This document shows positions 1 through 7,713 of a DNA stretch of 19,858 nt, piece after piece. The position numbers and the translations under genes were made by a program. The notes under the pieces were generated by a model, which had not been told where the DNA came from, did no database searches, and saw only the letters and a program-made list of their open reading frames with translations. The DNA lies in the NCBI GenBank assembly GCA_002361155.1, contig DERZ01000045.1, forward strand, positions 1 to 19,858. Reading direction: 5' to 3'. How positions within the stretch are numbered: position 1 is the stretch's first letter; every line of letters starts with the position of its first letter. Source of the stretch: Porphyromonadaceae bacterium UBA3327. Its GTDB lineage: Bacteria; Bacteroidota; Bacteroidia; Bacteroidales; Muribaculaceae.

Positions 1-51
1 GTAATGGACAACATACGTCTTCAAGGATAATCTGAAATAAGTGAACAACCG

Positions 52-774
52 ATGAGAAAACTGATTTTTGCACTGGCGATAATCATGACGACAATGGCAG
101 CACAGGCAAAGACCCTGATAGTCTATTACAGCTACACGAATAACGTGGAGCGCATTGTCAACGAACTCTACAATCAGATTGAGGCGGATGTCATCGAGAT
201 AGAACCTGCTGAAAAGGGACTCGACTATGCCGCCGACAACTATGCCATAGGCAGCTCGCAGATAGCGGCTATACGCAGCAATCCCGACGATGCCGCATCC
301 TATCCGGCAATCGACCATGTTGATGTCGATCTGTCGCAATACTCCACCTTCATAATCGGTGCACCTTTATGGTGGAGCAATATGGCCGCGCCACTTCAGA
401 CGTTCCTTTTCCACTATGGCAAAGAAATGGCCGGCAAGAATATCGGACTGATCGTGTCAAGCGCAAGCAGCGGTATAAGCGGGGTTGAAAGCGATGCGAA
501 AAGGCTAATTCCCGACGGTAAATTTCTTTCTCCGAGCCTTTGGATCCGAAGTTCCCAGACCTCCAATGCCAAATCTTTGATGCAGGACTGGCTTCAAGCC
601 ATTGACTACAACAACCTGACCTCCGGCATTGAAAACATAAGCAACGATAAGGATGTCCGGTTTACGGCATACACGCTTTCCGGTTCACGTTTGCTGTCAA
701 ATACCGAATCAACTGAGGCTCTCCCCAAAGGCCTTTATATCATTAACGGGAAGAAAACGGTTATCGGCAAATAA
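52..774 (+). CDS. Exported flavodoxin-like protein with a T9SS-like C-terminal tail
   Basis: The 240-residue protein starts with a signal peptide (MRK, hydrophobic core, AQA cleavage site near residue 19). A flavodoxin fold follows: a phosphate-loop-like YSYTNNVERI (26-35) after the first strand, and IIGAPLWWSNMAAPLQTFL (101-119), typical of flavodoxin_4-type proteins. The usual FMN-binding fold ends near residue 186. The last ~40 residues (202-240) have the pattern VRFTAYTLSGSRL...LPKGLYIINGKK, which resembles the end of Bacteroidota secretion-tail domains. The likely role is an FMN redox protein or quinone reductase in the periplasm or cell envelope. The substrate is unknown. It is the only plus-strand gene and converges on the EFR1-type gene at 923-1690. 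The start is the only Met that gives a complete signal peptide. Confidence 0.85.
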   Translation: MRKLIFALAIIMTTMAAQAKTLIVYYSYTNNVERIVNELYNQIEADVIEIEPAEKGLDYAADNYAIGSSQIAAIRSNPDDAASYPAIDHVDVDLSQYSTFIIGAPLWWSNMAAPLQTFLFHYGKEMAGKNIGLIVSSASSGISGVESDAKRLIPDGKFLSPSLWIRSSQTSNAKSLMQDWLQAIDYNNLTSGIENISNDKDVRFTAYTLSGSRLLSNTESTEALPKGLYIINGKKTVIGK

Positions 775-786
775 ACGGCAAATAAA
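765..786. repeat. Perfect 2 x 11-bp tandem duplication across a stop codon
   Basis: The unit CGGCAAATAAA occurs at 765-775 and again at 776-786, followed by a further CG. The TAA stop codon of the flavodoxin gene (772-774) lies in the first unit. The duplication therefore adds a second in-phase-looking copy of the gene end outside the coding region. It is most easily explained by replication slippage. Confidence 0.85.
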
Positions 787-922
787 CGTATATTATGGCC
801 CCCTTTGGCAGCCGAAATTTTGGGAAATTGAAGGCGATTTATATTGACCTCGTATTTTACAACTCTTACTATCGTTTAAATTTGAATACTTACTTAAGCA
901 ATGGTTGCAAAAATCGTCAACA

Positions 923-1690
923 CTATCCGGCAACAAACCATTCAGGCTCGCGTCGGGCTGAGCACTTCTTTTTGAATAAAGGGGCTATCAGTTTATATTT
1001 CAGGCCACCGAAGTGACGGGCATTCTCTGGGCACACAGCAATACACCGACCACAGGAAATGCACTTTTCCGGGTCTGTGATACGCGGATTGTTTAAGTCT
1101 ATCGCTCCTGTCGGACATTCGTGCGAGCACTTCCCGCATTTATTGCATTTATTCTTATTGGTCTTTGGTATCAAGGGTATTGCGGCGGGTGTCTTGTAGG
1201 GACGATTGCCCTTTACGGAACTCATGTCAAATGACAGTTCTCTGTCGAACGACTTGTTGACATCAGAAGAAAAATCAGCGATTTTCTTCAGGTCGTCGGC
1301 ATCGGGGCGCAAAGCGGCAACTTTAGGGAAGATGCTGTGCTGAGCCACGAATGCTGCCGCAGCTATAATATTGAATCCGTTGTCGTTCAGTAAGTCACAA
1401 AGTTCAATAAGAGCATCGTCATAATCACGATTGCCATAAACGACAATAGCCACACATTTTTGACCCGATCCGATGATTTTTTTGAATTTTTCAGCGGCAA
1501 CGACAGGTATCCTGCCGGCATAGACCGGAGCCGCAAATATGACTATGTCATCTTTCGCAGGATTCACTGTCCTGGCGATGCGGGAGGGAGTGATATTATG
1601 ATGTAGAACTTCTTGTCTGAGGTTGTCTGCGACGGCCTTTACAATTTTTTCTGTAGTGTTTGAGGCGCTGAAGTAATATGTATGAACCAT
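923..1690 (-). CDS. EFR1-type flavodoxin/ferredoxin fusion protein
   Basis: This 255-residue cytosolic protein has an N-terminal flavodoxin domain and a C-terminal bacterial ferredoxin domain. The flavodoxin part shows an FMN phosphate loop, FSASNTTEKIV (7-17), and FAAPVYAGRIP (52-62). Two [4Fe-4S] motifs follow: C182, C185, C188, C192 and C210, C213, C216, C220, each ending in a CP dipeptide. This is the EFRO/EFR1 layout, predicted to move electrons between flavin and iron-sulfur centres; the partner is unknown. The ATG at 1690 is chosen because it places the flavodoxin strand at the N-terminus. An open frame runs up to 1801, but the extra residues overlap the ATPase gene and look unlike a protein domain. 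It lies 35 bp downstream of the ATPase on the same strand, so cotranscription is possible. Confidence 0.9.
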   Translation of the reverse strand: MVHTYYFSASNTTEKIVKAVADNLRQEVLHHNITPSRIARTVNPAKDDIVIFAAPVYAGRIPVVAAEKFKKIIGSGQKCVAIVVYGNRDYDDALIELCDLLNDNGFNIIAAAAFVAQHSIFPKVAALRPDADDLKKIADFSSDVNKSFDRELSFDMSSVKGNRPYKTPAAIPLIPKTNKNKCNKCGKCSHECPTGAIDLNNPRITDPEKCISCGRCIAVCPENARHFGGLKYKLIAPLFKKKCSARREPEWFVAG

Positions 1691-1725
1691 AGAAAAATAC
1701 CTTATTTGAATTGAATTCACATTAT

Positions 1726-3717
1726 TTATATCCGGAGGCGGAGAAGGGTCCAGAGGATGGTGATGAGGGTTACGCCCGTGTCGGCGAAGACTGCCGCCCA
1801 AAGGGTCGCTATGCCGAAGGTGCCGAGTGCCATCACGGTCATCTTTACCAGCAGTGCAAAGGTCACGTTCTGTATCACCACCGACCGCACTTTGCGCGAC
1901 AGCTTTATCGCCTGAGGCAACTTTTCCAGATTGTCGCCGGCGATCACCACATCCGAGGTCTCCATCGCCATATCGGTACCGAGTTTGCCCATAGATACCC
2001 CTACATCGCTGGACGCTATGGCCGGTGCGTCGTTGATGCCGTCACCTGCAAACGCCACTTTACCTCCTTTCTGGCGCAGTTCCTCCACAATACGCTGCTT
2101 GTCGGCCGGAAGGAGTTCTGCGCGGAAACCGTCGGCACCGATCTGCATGGCCACACGCGCCACTGCCTCACGGCGGTCGCCGGAAAGAATTTCGACATCG
2201 GTTACCCCGAGTCTATGCAATTCTCTGACGGCCTTGGCGGCTTCGGGCTTTATATTGTCCAGTAGGAATATGGATCCCAGATATGTATTGTCCTCGGCAA
2301 CGCATATCTCCGATCCTTCTCCCGAACGGTCCGGCAACGCGATGCCGAGTTTCTTCATCAGCAACGGGGACCCGACGGCTGCCGTCAAGCCATTTACCTT
2401 ACCTGTTATTCCATGCGGGACGGTGGTGACATCCGAAGCATCCGGCAGACAGTACTTTCGGCGCGCTGCTTCCGCGCAGATTGCCTTGGCAAGGGGATGC
2501 GACGACTCGGCGTCGACTGCGGCCGCAATCCGGAGTATGCGGTTCCCGTCATCATTATTTATGTCTGAAATACCGGACGCTTCGGTGATGCCCGATACGT
2601 GAAATTCTCCTGTGGTGAGTGTGCCGGTCTTGTCAAAGACAACGGTGCGTAGCGAGCGCATCGCGTCAAGATGTTTCGATCCTTTGAAAAGAAGTCCCTG
2701 TTTCGAGGCTGTGCCGAGCGATGCGAAGTAGGAGAGGGGTATGCTCACCACAAGCGCACAGGGACAGGAGCAGACAAGGAACACAAGCGATCTCTCGGTC
2801 CATTTGTACCAGTCGAACGGGTCTCCGCCGGAAAAGAGGGAGATGATCCAGGGTATAATGAAAATCAGCACGGCGAAAGTGAAGACTACTGGAGTGTACC
2901 AGCGGGTGATGCGCCGGAGCATGGTCTCGGTGGGAGATTTCGAGGCCTGGGCGTTCTCTATCATGTTGAAAATCCTGCTCATGGAGGAGTCGGAGAATCT
3001 GCGGACAGTGCGTACCTTGACCGCCTTGTCGACTGGAATGATTCCCGAAGGGAGTTCCTCGCCAGGCTTGAATGTTCCGGGTACCGATTCTCCGGTTATG
3101 GCCGATGTGTCGAACTCTGCAGGAGTGTTGCCGAGAAGGGTAGAGTCGACAGGGACGCGTTCGCCTGGACGCACGAGAAGCAGAGAGTCTTCAGGAAGTT
3201 CCGAAGGAGACACTGTCCGCAGTTTATCCTCCTCGATCACAGTGGCTGTCTCCGGAAGTCGTCCCAAAAGCTTGCGGATCCGCGACCTGACATCGTCCGA
3301 CGCCTTTCCCTCGAGTTTCTCTCCTATGCAGTAGAACAGAAGAACGGCGACGGCCTCCGGATATTCCCCGATAACGAATGCACCCGTCGAGGCGGCCACC
3401 ATCAGTGTGAATTCGTTCATCACACTGCCGTGGCGCCAGCTTTCCAGCATTTCTCGCACCACCGGAATCCCCACCGGGAGAATCGCGATTAGGAAAACGA
3501 TGAAATCCGCGATATCGAAGCCGATGTTGCCGTCGATCGCCGCGAGCACTCCGGTATGGCGAAGTATTATTCCCGCCACGAAAAGTAGGGCAGTGAAAAT
3601 CTCGAGTTTCCAGAATCGGAAGAAGCTTTCCGTTTCACCTGCATTCTTACCCTCTCCATGGCTGTGATTATGGTCATGGCTATGATTATTCTTGCAATCT
3701 CTACACATCTGTTTCAT
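1726..3717 (-). CDS. Heavy-metal P1B-type ATPase (Zn/Cd/Pb efflux class)
   Basis: This 663-residue integral membrane pump couples ATP hydrolysis to metal export. All signature motifs are present: TGES (208-211, actuator), CPC (318-320, transport site), DKTGT (phosphorylated Asp362), His407-Pro408 (the P1B HP motif), and GDGIND (558-563). Lys625 in the penultimate membrane segment and Asp646 in FADTG of the last segment fit the P1B-2 Zn/Cd/Pb class rather than copper pumps. There is no N-terminal HMA metal-binding domain. Instead the first 20 residues carry C5 and C8 followed by alternating His residues (12, 14, 16, 18, 20), a likely metal-binding tail. The gene follows the channel gene by 58 bp, a gap that holds a palindrome and a -7-like box. 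The EFR1-type gene follows it. Confidence 0.93.
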   Translation of the reverse strand: MKQMCRDCKNNHSHDHNHSHGEGKNAGETESFFRFWKLEIFTALLFVAGIILRHTGVLAAIDGNIGFDIADFIVFLIAILPVGIPVVREMLESWRHGSVMNEFTLMVAASTGAFVIGEYPEAVAVLLFYCIGEKLEGKASDDVRSRIRKLLGRLPETATVIEEDKLRTVSPSELPEDSLLLVRPGERVPVDSTLLGNTPAEFDTSAITGESVPGTFKPGEELPSGIIPVDKAVKVRTVRRFSDSSMSRIFNMIENAQASKSPTETMLRRITRWYTPVVFTFAVLIFIIPWIISLFSGGDPFDWYKWTERSLVFLVCSCPCALVVSIPLSYFASLGTASKQGLLFKGSKHLDAMRSLRTVVFDKTGTLTTGEFHVSGITEASGISDINNDDGNRILRIAAAVDAESSHPLAKAICAEAARRKYCLPDASDVTTVPHGITGKVNGLTAAVGSPLLMKKLGIALPDRSGEGSEICVAEDNTYLGSIFLLDNIKPEAAKAVRELHRLGVTDVEILSGDRREAVARVAMQIGADGFRAELLPADKQRIVEELRQKGGKVAFAGDGINDAPAIASSDVGVSMGKLGTDMAMETSDVVIAGDNLEKLPQAIKLSRKVRSVVIQNVTFALLVKMTVMALGTFGIATLWAAVFADTGVTLITILWTLLRLRI

Positions 3718-3727
3718 AAATTTTTAA

Positions 3728-3735
3728 CAAAAATA
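3728..3735 (-). promoter_or_regulatory. Candidate Bacteroidota -7 promoter box for the metal ATPase
   Basis: On the minus strand this reads TATTTTTG, matching the TAnnTTTG -7 element of Bacteroidota sigma-ABfr promoters, and it ends 10 bp before the ATPase ATG at 3717. The nearest TTTG upstream is 25 bp away, longer than the usual 19-21, so the -33 element is weak or absent. The match is suggestive only. Confidence 0.35.
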
Positions 3736-3746
3736 TAGAAATAGTG

Positions 3747-3763
3747 TTGCAACCCGATTGCAA
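3747..3763. promoter_or_regulatory. 17-bp palindrome, candidate operator for the metal ATPase
   Basis: Two copies of the self-complementary hexamer TTGCAA lie at 3747-3752 and 3758-3763. They are separated by 5 bp, so their centres are 11 bp apart, about one helical turn. The site sits 12 bp upstream of the -7-like box at 3728-3735, in the only non-coding stretch before the metal pump. The symmetry and position fit a dimeric repressor or activator site. No regulator gene lies nearby to name. Confidence 0.35.
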
Positions 3764-3775
3764 ATATGGTGGCTT

Positions 3776-4570
3776 TTACTGGTTCTGTCGGGACTGGTTC
3801 ACGGCGGAAGTCACCATGTTGGTGATATATACGGTGAAAAGCGGGAGAATCACCATGCCGATCAGTGGCAGAATCACAGCCACAATCTTCCCTATGGCGG
3901 TCACTGGCTCGATGTTGCAGCCGACAGTGGTCATGTTCATGGCCGACCACCAAAGAGCCGACCAATAGGATGTGACCTGCTCATTAATCCTGTATTCAGC
4001 CTGGTAAAATACGAGTGAGCAGAAATATCCCGAAAACGCCATTATGAGGATGTAGGTCATGAACAGACTCTGGATGGCGTTGGAGTTCAGATAGCGCATC
4101 ACGATGAATATGGCGAGGCCTCCACGGGCGAGCGGCACGAAGCGTACGAAATTCACCACATCGTACGGGAGCTGGAGGTGCAGGGCATTGATAATGTTCA
4201 GGTAAGGGATGGATAGCAGCAGAAACCAGATCCGTGTCCAGAAAAAATGGGATTTGGACTGCGCCTTGCGGAAACCGATGAAGAAATCAAGCATGAAGAA
4301 GAGGCATACCCAGAACTGGAATATCATGTAGCCGTGGTTCTCGAGAATGTTGCGATGGTTGAATGTATCGAGCGAAATCCATACAATCAGGATGACGGAG
4401 AGAATCAACACGAGTATATTGGTGACAGCCTCGAAGTGTCGGCGTATAAAATTGAACCTGCTCTTCATATCCGGTTTCTGAGCCGGGCCTTTCGGGCCGT
4501 AATCCTTTGCGGCTGATGCAATCCCGGTGGGGCTGCCGGATTCCTTTGCATGTGTTCCGGATGTATTCAT
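3776..4570 (-). CDS. Six-TM voltage-gated-type ion channel with an atypical filter
   Basis: The protein has 264 residues from the ATG at 4570. The open frame extends to 4714, but that part is arginine-rich and overlaps the phosphatase gene. A polar N-terminus (1-45) precedes six hydrophobic segments (about 50-68, 80-98, 110-127, 140-158, 165-188 and 225-252). The segment at 140-158 has a sparse S4-like pattern (R143, R149). A pore helix (SYWSALWWSAMNM, 201-213) leads into TTVGCN (214-219), where potassium channels have T(V/I)G(Y/F)G. The overall plan is that of Kv-like bacterial channels, so the fold call is firm. Ion preference is not. The phosphatase gene ends 17 bp upstream, so the two are probably cotranscribed. 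Confidence 0.82.
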   Translation of the reverse strand: MNTSGTHAKESGSPTGIASAAKDYGPKGPAQKPDMKSRFNFIRRHFEAVTNILVLILSVILIVWISLDTFNHRNILENHGYMIFQFWVCLFFMLDFFIGFRKAQSKSHFFWTRIWFLLLSIPYLNIINALHLQLPYDVVNFVRFVPLARGGLAIFIVMRYLNSNAIQSLFMTYILIMAFSGYFCSLVFYQAEYRINEQVTSYWSALWWSAMNMTTVGCNIEPVTAIGKIVAVILPLIGMVILPLFTVYITNMVTSAVNQSRQNQ

Positions 4571-4587
4571 GGCGTAATCAGATTTGT

Positions 4588-5244
4588 TCAGGACTGCTCT
4601 ATTCCTGCGAGCGGGAGAATGTCGGAGGGGGCGGATACGATATGGTCGGCGTATGCGGACCGAAGTTCGGAGACCGTGCGGAATCCCCATGAGACGCCGA
4701 CGGATTCCACGCATGCGCGCCGGGCAGTCTCCATGTCGACGGCGGAGTCGCCTACATAAAGAACGTCGCGCTTGGGTGTCGGGTGCTTGCTGAGGGCTGC
4801 GAACACTATTGAGGGATCCGGCTTCTTCGGGCGTCCGGACACTTCGCCGAGCGCCGCCACGAACGGTATCTCCGGGAAATGATGGTTTATGATTTTTGTG
4901 ACGGCAGCCTGATATTTGTTGCTTGTCACCGCCACTGCCACTCCGTGCGACACAAGTGTGGAGAGGAGTTCCGGAATGCCGGGATATGGACGCGTGAGGT
5001 CGGTGCAGTGATCGTCGTAATACGCGCGGAATTCAGCAAGCAGCCTGTCGATGGTGACAGAGTCTGCGTCAGGCTCTGCGCGCTCCATGAGTTTACGCAC
5101 GCCGTTGCCTACCATATAATTGTATGCCGAGAGTGGATGCGGGGAGAACCCCATCTGTTCGAGGGCATGATTGCAGGCGTTGCCAAGGTCGGAAATGGTG
5201 TTGAGCAATGTGCCGTCAAGGTCGAAAATCACTAATTTCTTCAT
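4588..5244 (-). CDS. HAD-family hydrolase, phosphoglycolate phosphatase-like
   Basis: This 218-residue cytosolic phosphatase has all four HAD motifs. They are FDLDGT with nucleophile Asp8 and acid Asp10, VTSN (106-109), Lys141 in RPKKPDP, and VGDSAVD (164-170) with metal-binding Asp166 and Asp170. The helical cap between motifs I and II, with GNGVRKLMERA, is the Gph/PGP type, usually acting on 2-phosphoglycolate or similar small phosphates. Specificity cannot be read from sequence. ATG 5244 gives the family-typical MKKLVIFDLDGT start. An in-frame ATG at 5253 would add three residues. The ion-channel gene follows 17 bp downstream. Confidence 0.88.
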   Translation of the reverse strand: MKKLVIFDLDGTLLNTISDLGNACNHALEQMGFSPHPLSAYNYMVGNGVRKLMERAEPDADSVTIDRLLAEFRAYYDDHCTDLTRPYPGIPELLSTLVSHGVAVAVTSNKYQAAVTKIINHHFPEIPFVAALGEVSGRPKKPDPSIVFAALSKHPTPKRDVLYVGDSAVDMETARRACVESVGVSWGFRTVSELRSAYADHIVSAPSDILPLAGIEQS

Positions 5245-5269
5245 GTTATGCAATATTCGTTGATACCGG

Positions 5270-5309
5270 TTTATATAACGCTTACTGTTTTTATATAACG
5301 CTTGCTGTC
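5270..5309. repeat. 2 x 20-bp tandem duplication directly after the tamL stop codon
   Basis: Two 20-bp units lie head to tail at 5270-5289 and 5290-5309. They match at 18 of 20 positions, with the shared core TTTATATAACGCTT at each unit start. The second unit abuts the tamL stop codon (5310-5312, minus strand). The pair makes up most of the 65-bp gap before the phosphatase start. No long inverted symmetry is visible, so it does not look like a terminator. Confidence 0.85.
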
Positions 5310-7643
5310 TCAGAATGGATAACCTATGGAGAAGTGGAAGGCGTGGTCACGTCCCCATCTGGGATGGATCAATGGCCACGGTTCTCGGTTCACTGCCGGA
5401 TCGTGGGCCTTCATTCCGAGGTCGAACCGGATAAGGAAGTAGTTGAAGTCCATTCGGAGTCCGATGCCGTAGCTGGTTGCGAATTCCTTATAGAATGAGT
5501 TGAAAGCGAATGCTCCGTAAGGCTGGCTGGGGTAGTCGCGTATGGTCCAGATGTTCCCGGCGTCGACGAAGATCGCTCCCTCAAGCACCCAGAAGAGCTT
5601 TACACGGTATTCCATGCTTAGTTTCATCCGGATGTCGCCACACTGATGGATGAAGTCGCTCACCGAATTGCTGCCCGGATAGCGACCGGGACCGAGAGTG
5701 CGGACTTCCCATCCCCTCACGCCGTTGGCACCCCCTCCGAAGAAGCGTTTCTCGAAGGGAAGTATGGAGCTGTTGCCGTAAGGTACACCGAGGCCCAGCG
5801 CCATGTTGCATGCGAGGGCATGCCGGCTGTTGAAGACGTGCAGATAGGAGAAATCTCCCTCCACCCGGAAGTATTGCGAATAGTTTATTCCGAAAATCTT
5901 GTAGGGATCGGTCTTGAAATTGTGGCGTCTGTCGAAAATCGAACTTAGCGCGAAGAGCACGTTTCCTGCTATTTCGGCGTTTGCGCGGACTGTGAATGTG
6001 TTGCGCTGTGTCTTGTTGTTCCAGGGCGTGGCCGTCCGCTTGTTGGTATAGTAATAATTGAATCCCGCGCGCATGATGAAGTGGTCTTCGTAGCTATAGC
6101 GAAGCAGAGGATTGTCGGGAGCTATCTGGTCGATGAAATTGTTGGTGCTTTGCGGCAGATATACATAGTTGATGTCGATCGGCGTGAGTGTGTACCGTAT
6201 TCTGTCGCGACGGGCAGTCCAGCGGTAGCTCCATCCCAAGGTGGAGATGATGCGGGTGTATTCGGGCCGCTCCTGATAGTTCATCGAGAAATGGAACGCG
6301 GACGAGGCCTTGACGCGTCGCTTGAAACTGTCGCGCAGGAACGGAAATTTGAATTTCGGGAACTGTATGGAAGCTTCGATTCCGGTCTCGAGCATACGGT
6401 TGTGTATGAACTGGGAGAAGTCGCCGCTGAGCGCCTCGTACGATCCGCGCAGCTTGACGTTGAGAGTTTCCGACCCCTTTCCGATGTTGCGGTGGGAGTA
6501 CTGTACGGATGCCGCCACTCCGAAATCTCCTTCCGAATTTGTTCCTTCGAGTTCGGCGCTGAACGACTGGCTTCTGCCCCTTGTCAGCAGGATATAGACA
6601 TCGAGCAGGCCGGTATTGTCTGTTTTGCCGGACGGAAAGATGCGGATATTGGTGAATTTCAATATCTGGAGACGTCCCAGAGCCTGATAGGTACGGTTTA
6701 TATCGCGCTCGCTGAACATCCGGCCGCTGCGGATGAAACAGTTGTCGTAGAGCACATCGGGGCTGAGATGCCGTTTTCTGCCGTAAAGTATCGTGATGTC
6801 CTTGTATCTGACCGTGTCGGCGGCATGGTAGTGTCTCGGATCCTCTCCTTCGCCGGGATCATAATCGGGAATGTAATAGACATTCCGGACGATGTAGCGT
6901 CTGTGGGTGTCGATGTTGATGCTCCGCTTCCCGGCGGGGACCGGAGGGTGGACGGTCAGTGTCAGGTCGGTCAGCAGGGAGTTGCGCGTGGTGTCGGCAT
7001 TGAATGTGATGAAGTCCTTTGAAAAAGCCCAGTATCCGCGGTTCTGCAGCCGGGTATTCATTAATTCTCTCTGCCTCTCGAGTAGTGCGCGGTCCAGAGG
7101 GTCTCCCTCATGCACCACGAGGAGGGAAGAATCCTTCATGAGGATGTCGCGTATGGTGTCGTTGGGAAATTCGTATGTCAGAGTCCCGATGCGGTGTCTG
7201 GCACCTGGGTCGAGCACATAACGCAACTTTGTCCTTTTCTTTTCCGGATTCGGGAATGAGTCGATTCTCACGGAGGCATGGAGGAAGCCTGCGTTGTTCA
7301 TCGCTTTAAGCAGTTGCGAGGCGTCGGTCTCGGCGGCGGCAGGGTCGAATATCACGGGCGGCTCGCCGAGTTTGCGGATCCATTTGTTCCATTTGCTTGC
7401 CGAATCGTTGCCGCTCATGTTGTAGACTCCGAGGCGGAGACGGGCGAGCTGGAAGAATTTGTTGTTAGGGCGCTGCCGCACGAAAGAGAGCATCTGCTGC
7501 CGCCCCAGCGTGCCGGTCGTGTCGTGGATTTCGACACTTACGTCGTCGAGCAGAAGCTTCCCCGGCGGAACGTGACGAGTCGCCGAGCATCCCGCGAGAA
7601 TCATCACCGCGAGAATCATAGCCGCTCTTGCCGCAATACGCAT
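5310..7643 (-). CDS. tamL: TamL, Omp85-family outer-membrane lipoprotein
   Basis: The product has 777 residues. A lipoprotein signal ends in the lipobox LAGC, with Cys19 the lipidated residue. POTRA-like sequence follows over roughly residues 20-400, and then a C-terminal beta-barrel rich in alternating aromatic strands. The barrel carries GGANGVRGW, containing the VRG motif conserved in the Omp85 family (about 642-645), and ends in Phe, as outer-membrane barrels do. TamL replaces TamA in Bacteroidota and acts with TamB in outer-membrane assembly; no tamB is in this window. The ATG at 7643 is preceded by AAGGAG and gives a normal lipoprotein signal. The frame extends upstream only to a TTG at 7685, which is less likely. 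The AmpG-like gene ends 70 bp upstream. Confidence 0.92.
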   Translation of the reverse strand: MRIAARAAMILAVMILAGCSATRHVPPGKLLLDDVSVEIHDTTGTLGRQQMLSFVRQRPNNKFFQLARLRLGVYNMSGNDSASKWNKWIRKLGEPPVIFDPAAAETDASQLLKAMNNAGFLHASVRIDSFPNPEKKRTKLRYVLDPGARHRIGTLTYEFPNDTIRDILMKDSSLLVVHEGDPLDRALLERQRELMNTRLQNRGYWAFSKDFITFNADTTRNSLLTDLTLTVHPPVPAGKRSINIDTHRRYIVRNVYYIPDYDPGEGEDPRHYHAADTVRYKDITILYGRKRHLSPDVLYDNCFIRSGRMFSERDINRTYQALGRLQILKFTNIRIFPSGKTDNTGLLDVYILLTRGRSQSFSAELEGTNSEGDFGVAASVQYSHRNIGKGSETLNVKLRGSYEALSGDFSQFIHNRMLETGIEASIQFPKFKFPFLRDSFKRRVKASSAFHFSMNYQERPEYTRIISTLGWSYRWTARRDRIRYTLTPIDINYVYLPQSTNNFIDQIAPDNPLLRYSYEDHFIMRAGFNYYYTNKRTATPWNNKTQRNTFTVRANAEIAGNVLFALSSIFDRRHNFKTDPYKIFGINYSQYFRVEGDFSYLHVFNSRHALACNMALGLGVPYGNSSILPFEKRFFGGGANGVRGWEVRTLGPGRYPGSNSVSDFIHQCGDIRMKLSMEYRVKLFWVLEGAIFVDAGNIWTIRDYPSQPYGAFAFNSFYKEFATSYGIGLRMDFNYFLIRFDLGMKAHDPAVNREPWPLIHPRWGRDHAFHFSIGYPF

Positions 7644-7713
7644 CTTTCTCCTTACGGATCCTTTTATTTTAAATGTTCTGCCCAATTGTCTTACCAGTGC
7701 TGTCCGATGTCGG

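Noticed and set aside
1..30. Frame 1 is open from the window edge to a TAA at 28-30, possibly the end of an upstream gene.
   Set aside because: Only nine codons are visible, and frame 3 is open for a similar length, so no call can be supported.
795..1016. Small plus-strand open frame of 73 codons.
   Set aside because: It overlaps the antisense of the iron-sulfur gene, has no recognisable domain or start signal, and its composition is unlike neighbouring proteins.
1691..1801. Upstream extension of the EFR1-type gene.
   Set aside because: It would add 37 residues overlapping the ATPase gene and displace the flavodoxin strand from the N-terminus; ATG 1690 fits the family.
4571..4714. N-terminal extension of the channel gene.
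   Set aside because: The added residues are arginine-rich out-of-frame translation of the phosphatase gene; ATG 4570 fits the 17-bp spacing.
6081..7022. Long plus-strand open frame (313 codons) opposite tamL.
   Set aside because: It lies wholly antisense to a well-supported gene, and its translation shows no domain, signal or membrane pattern.
7644..7685. TTG-initiated extension of TamL.
   Set aside because: It would bury the lipoprotein signal behind 14 polar residues; ATG 7643 has AAGGAG in front and a normal signal.
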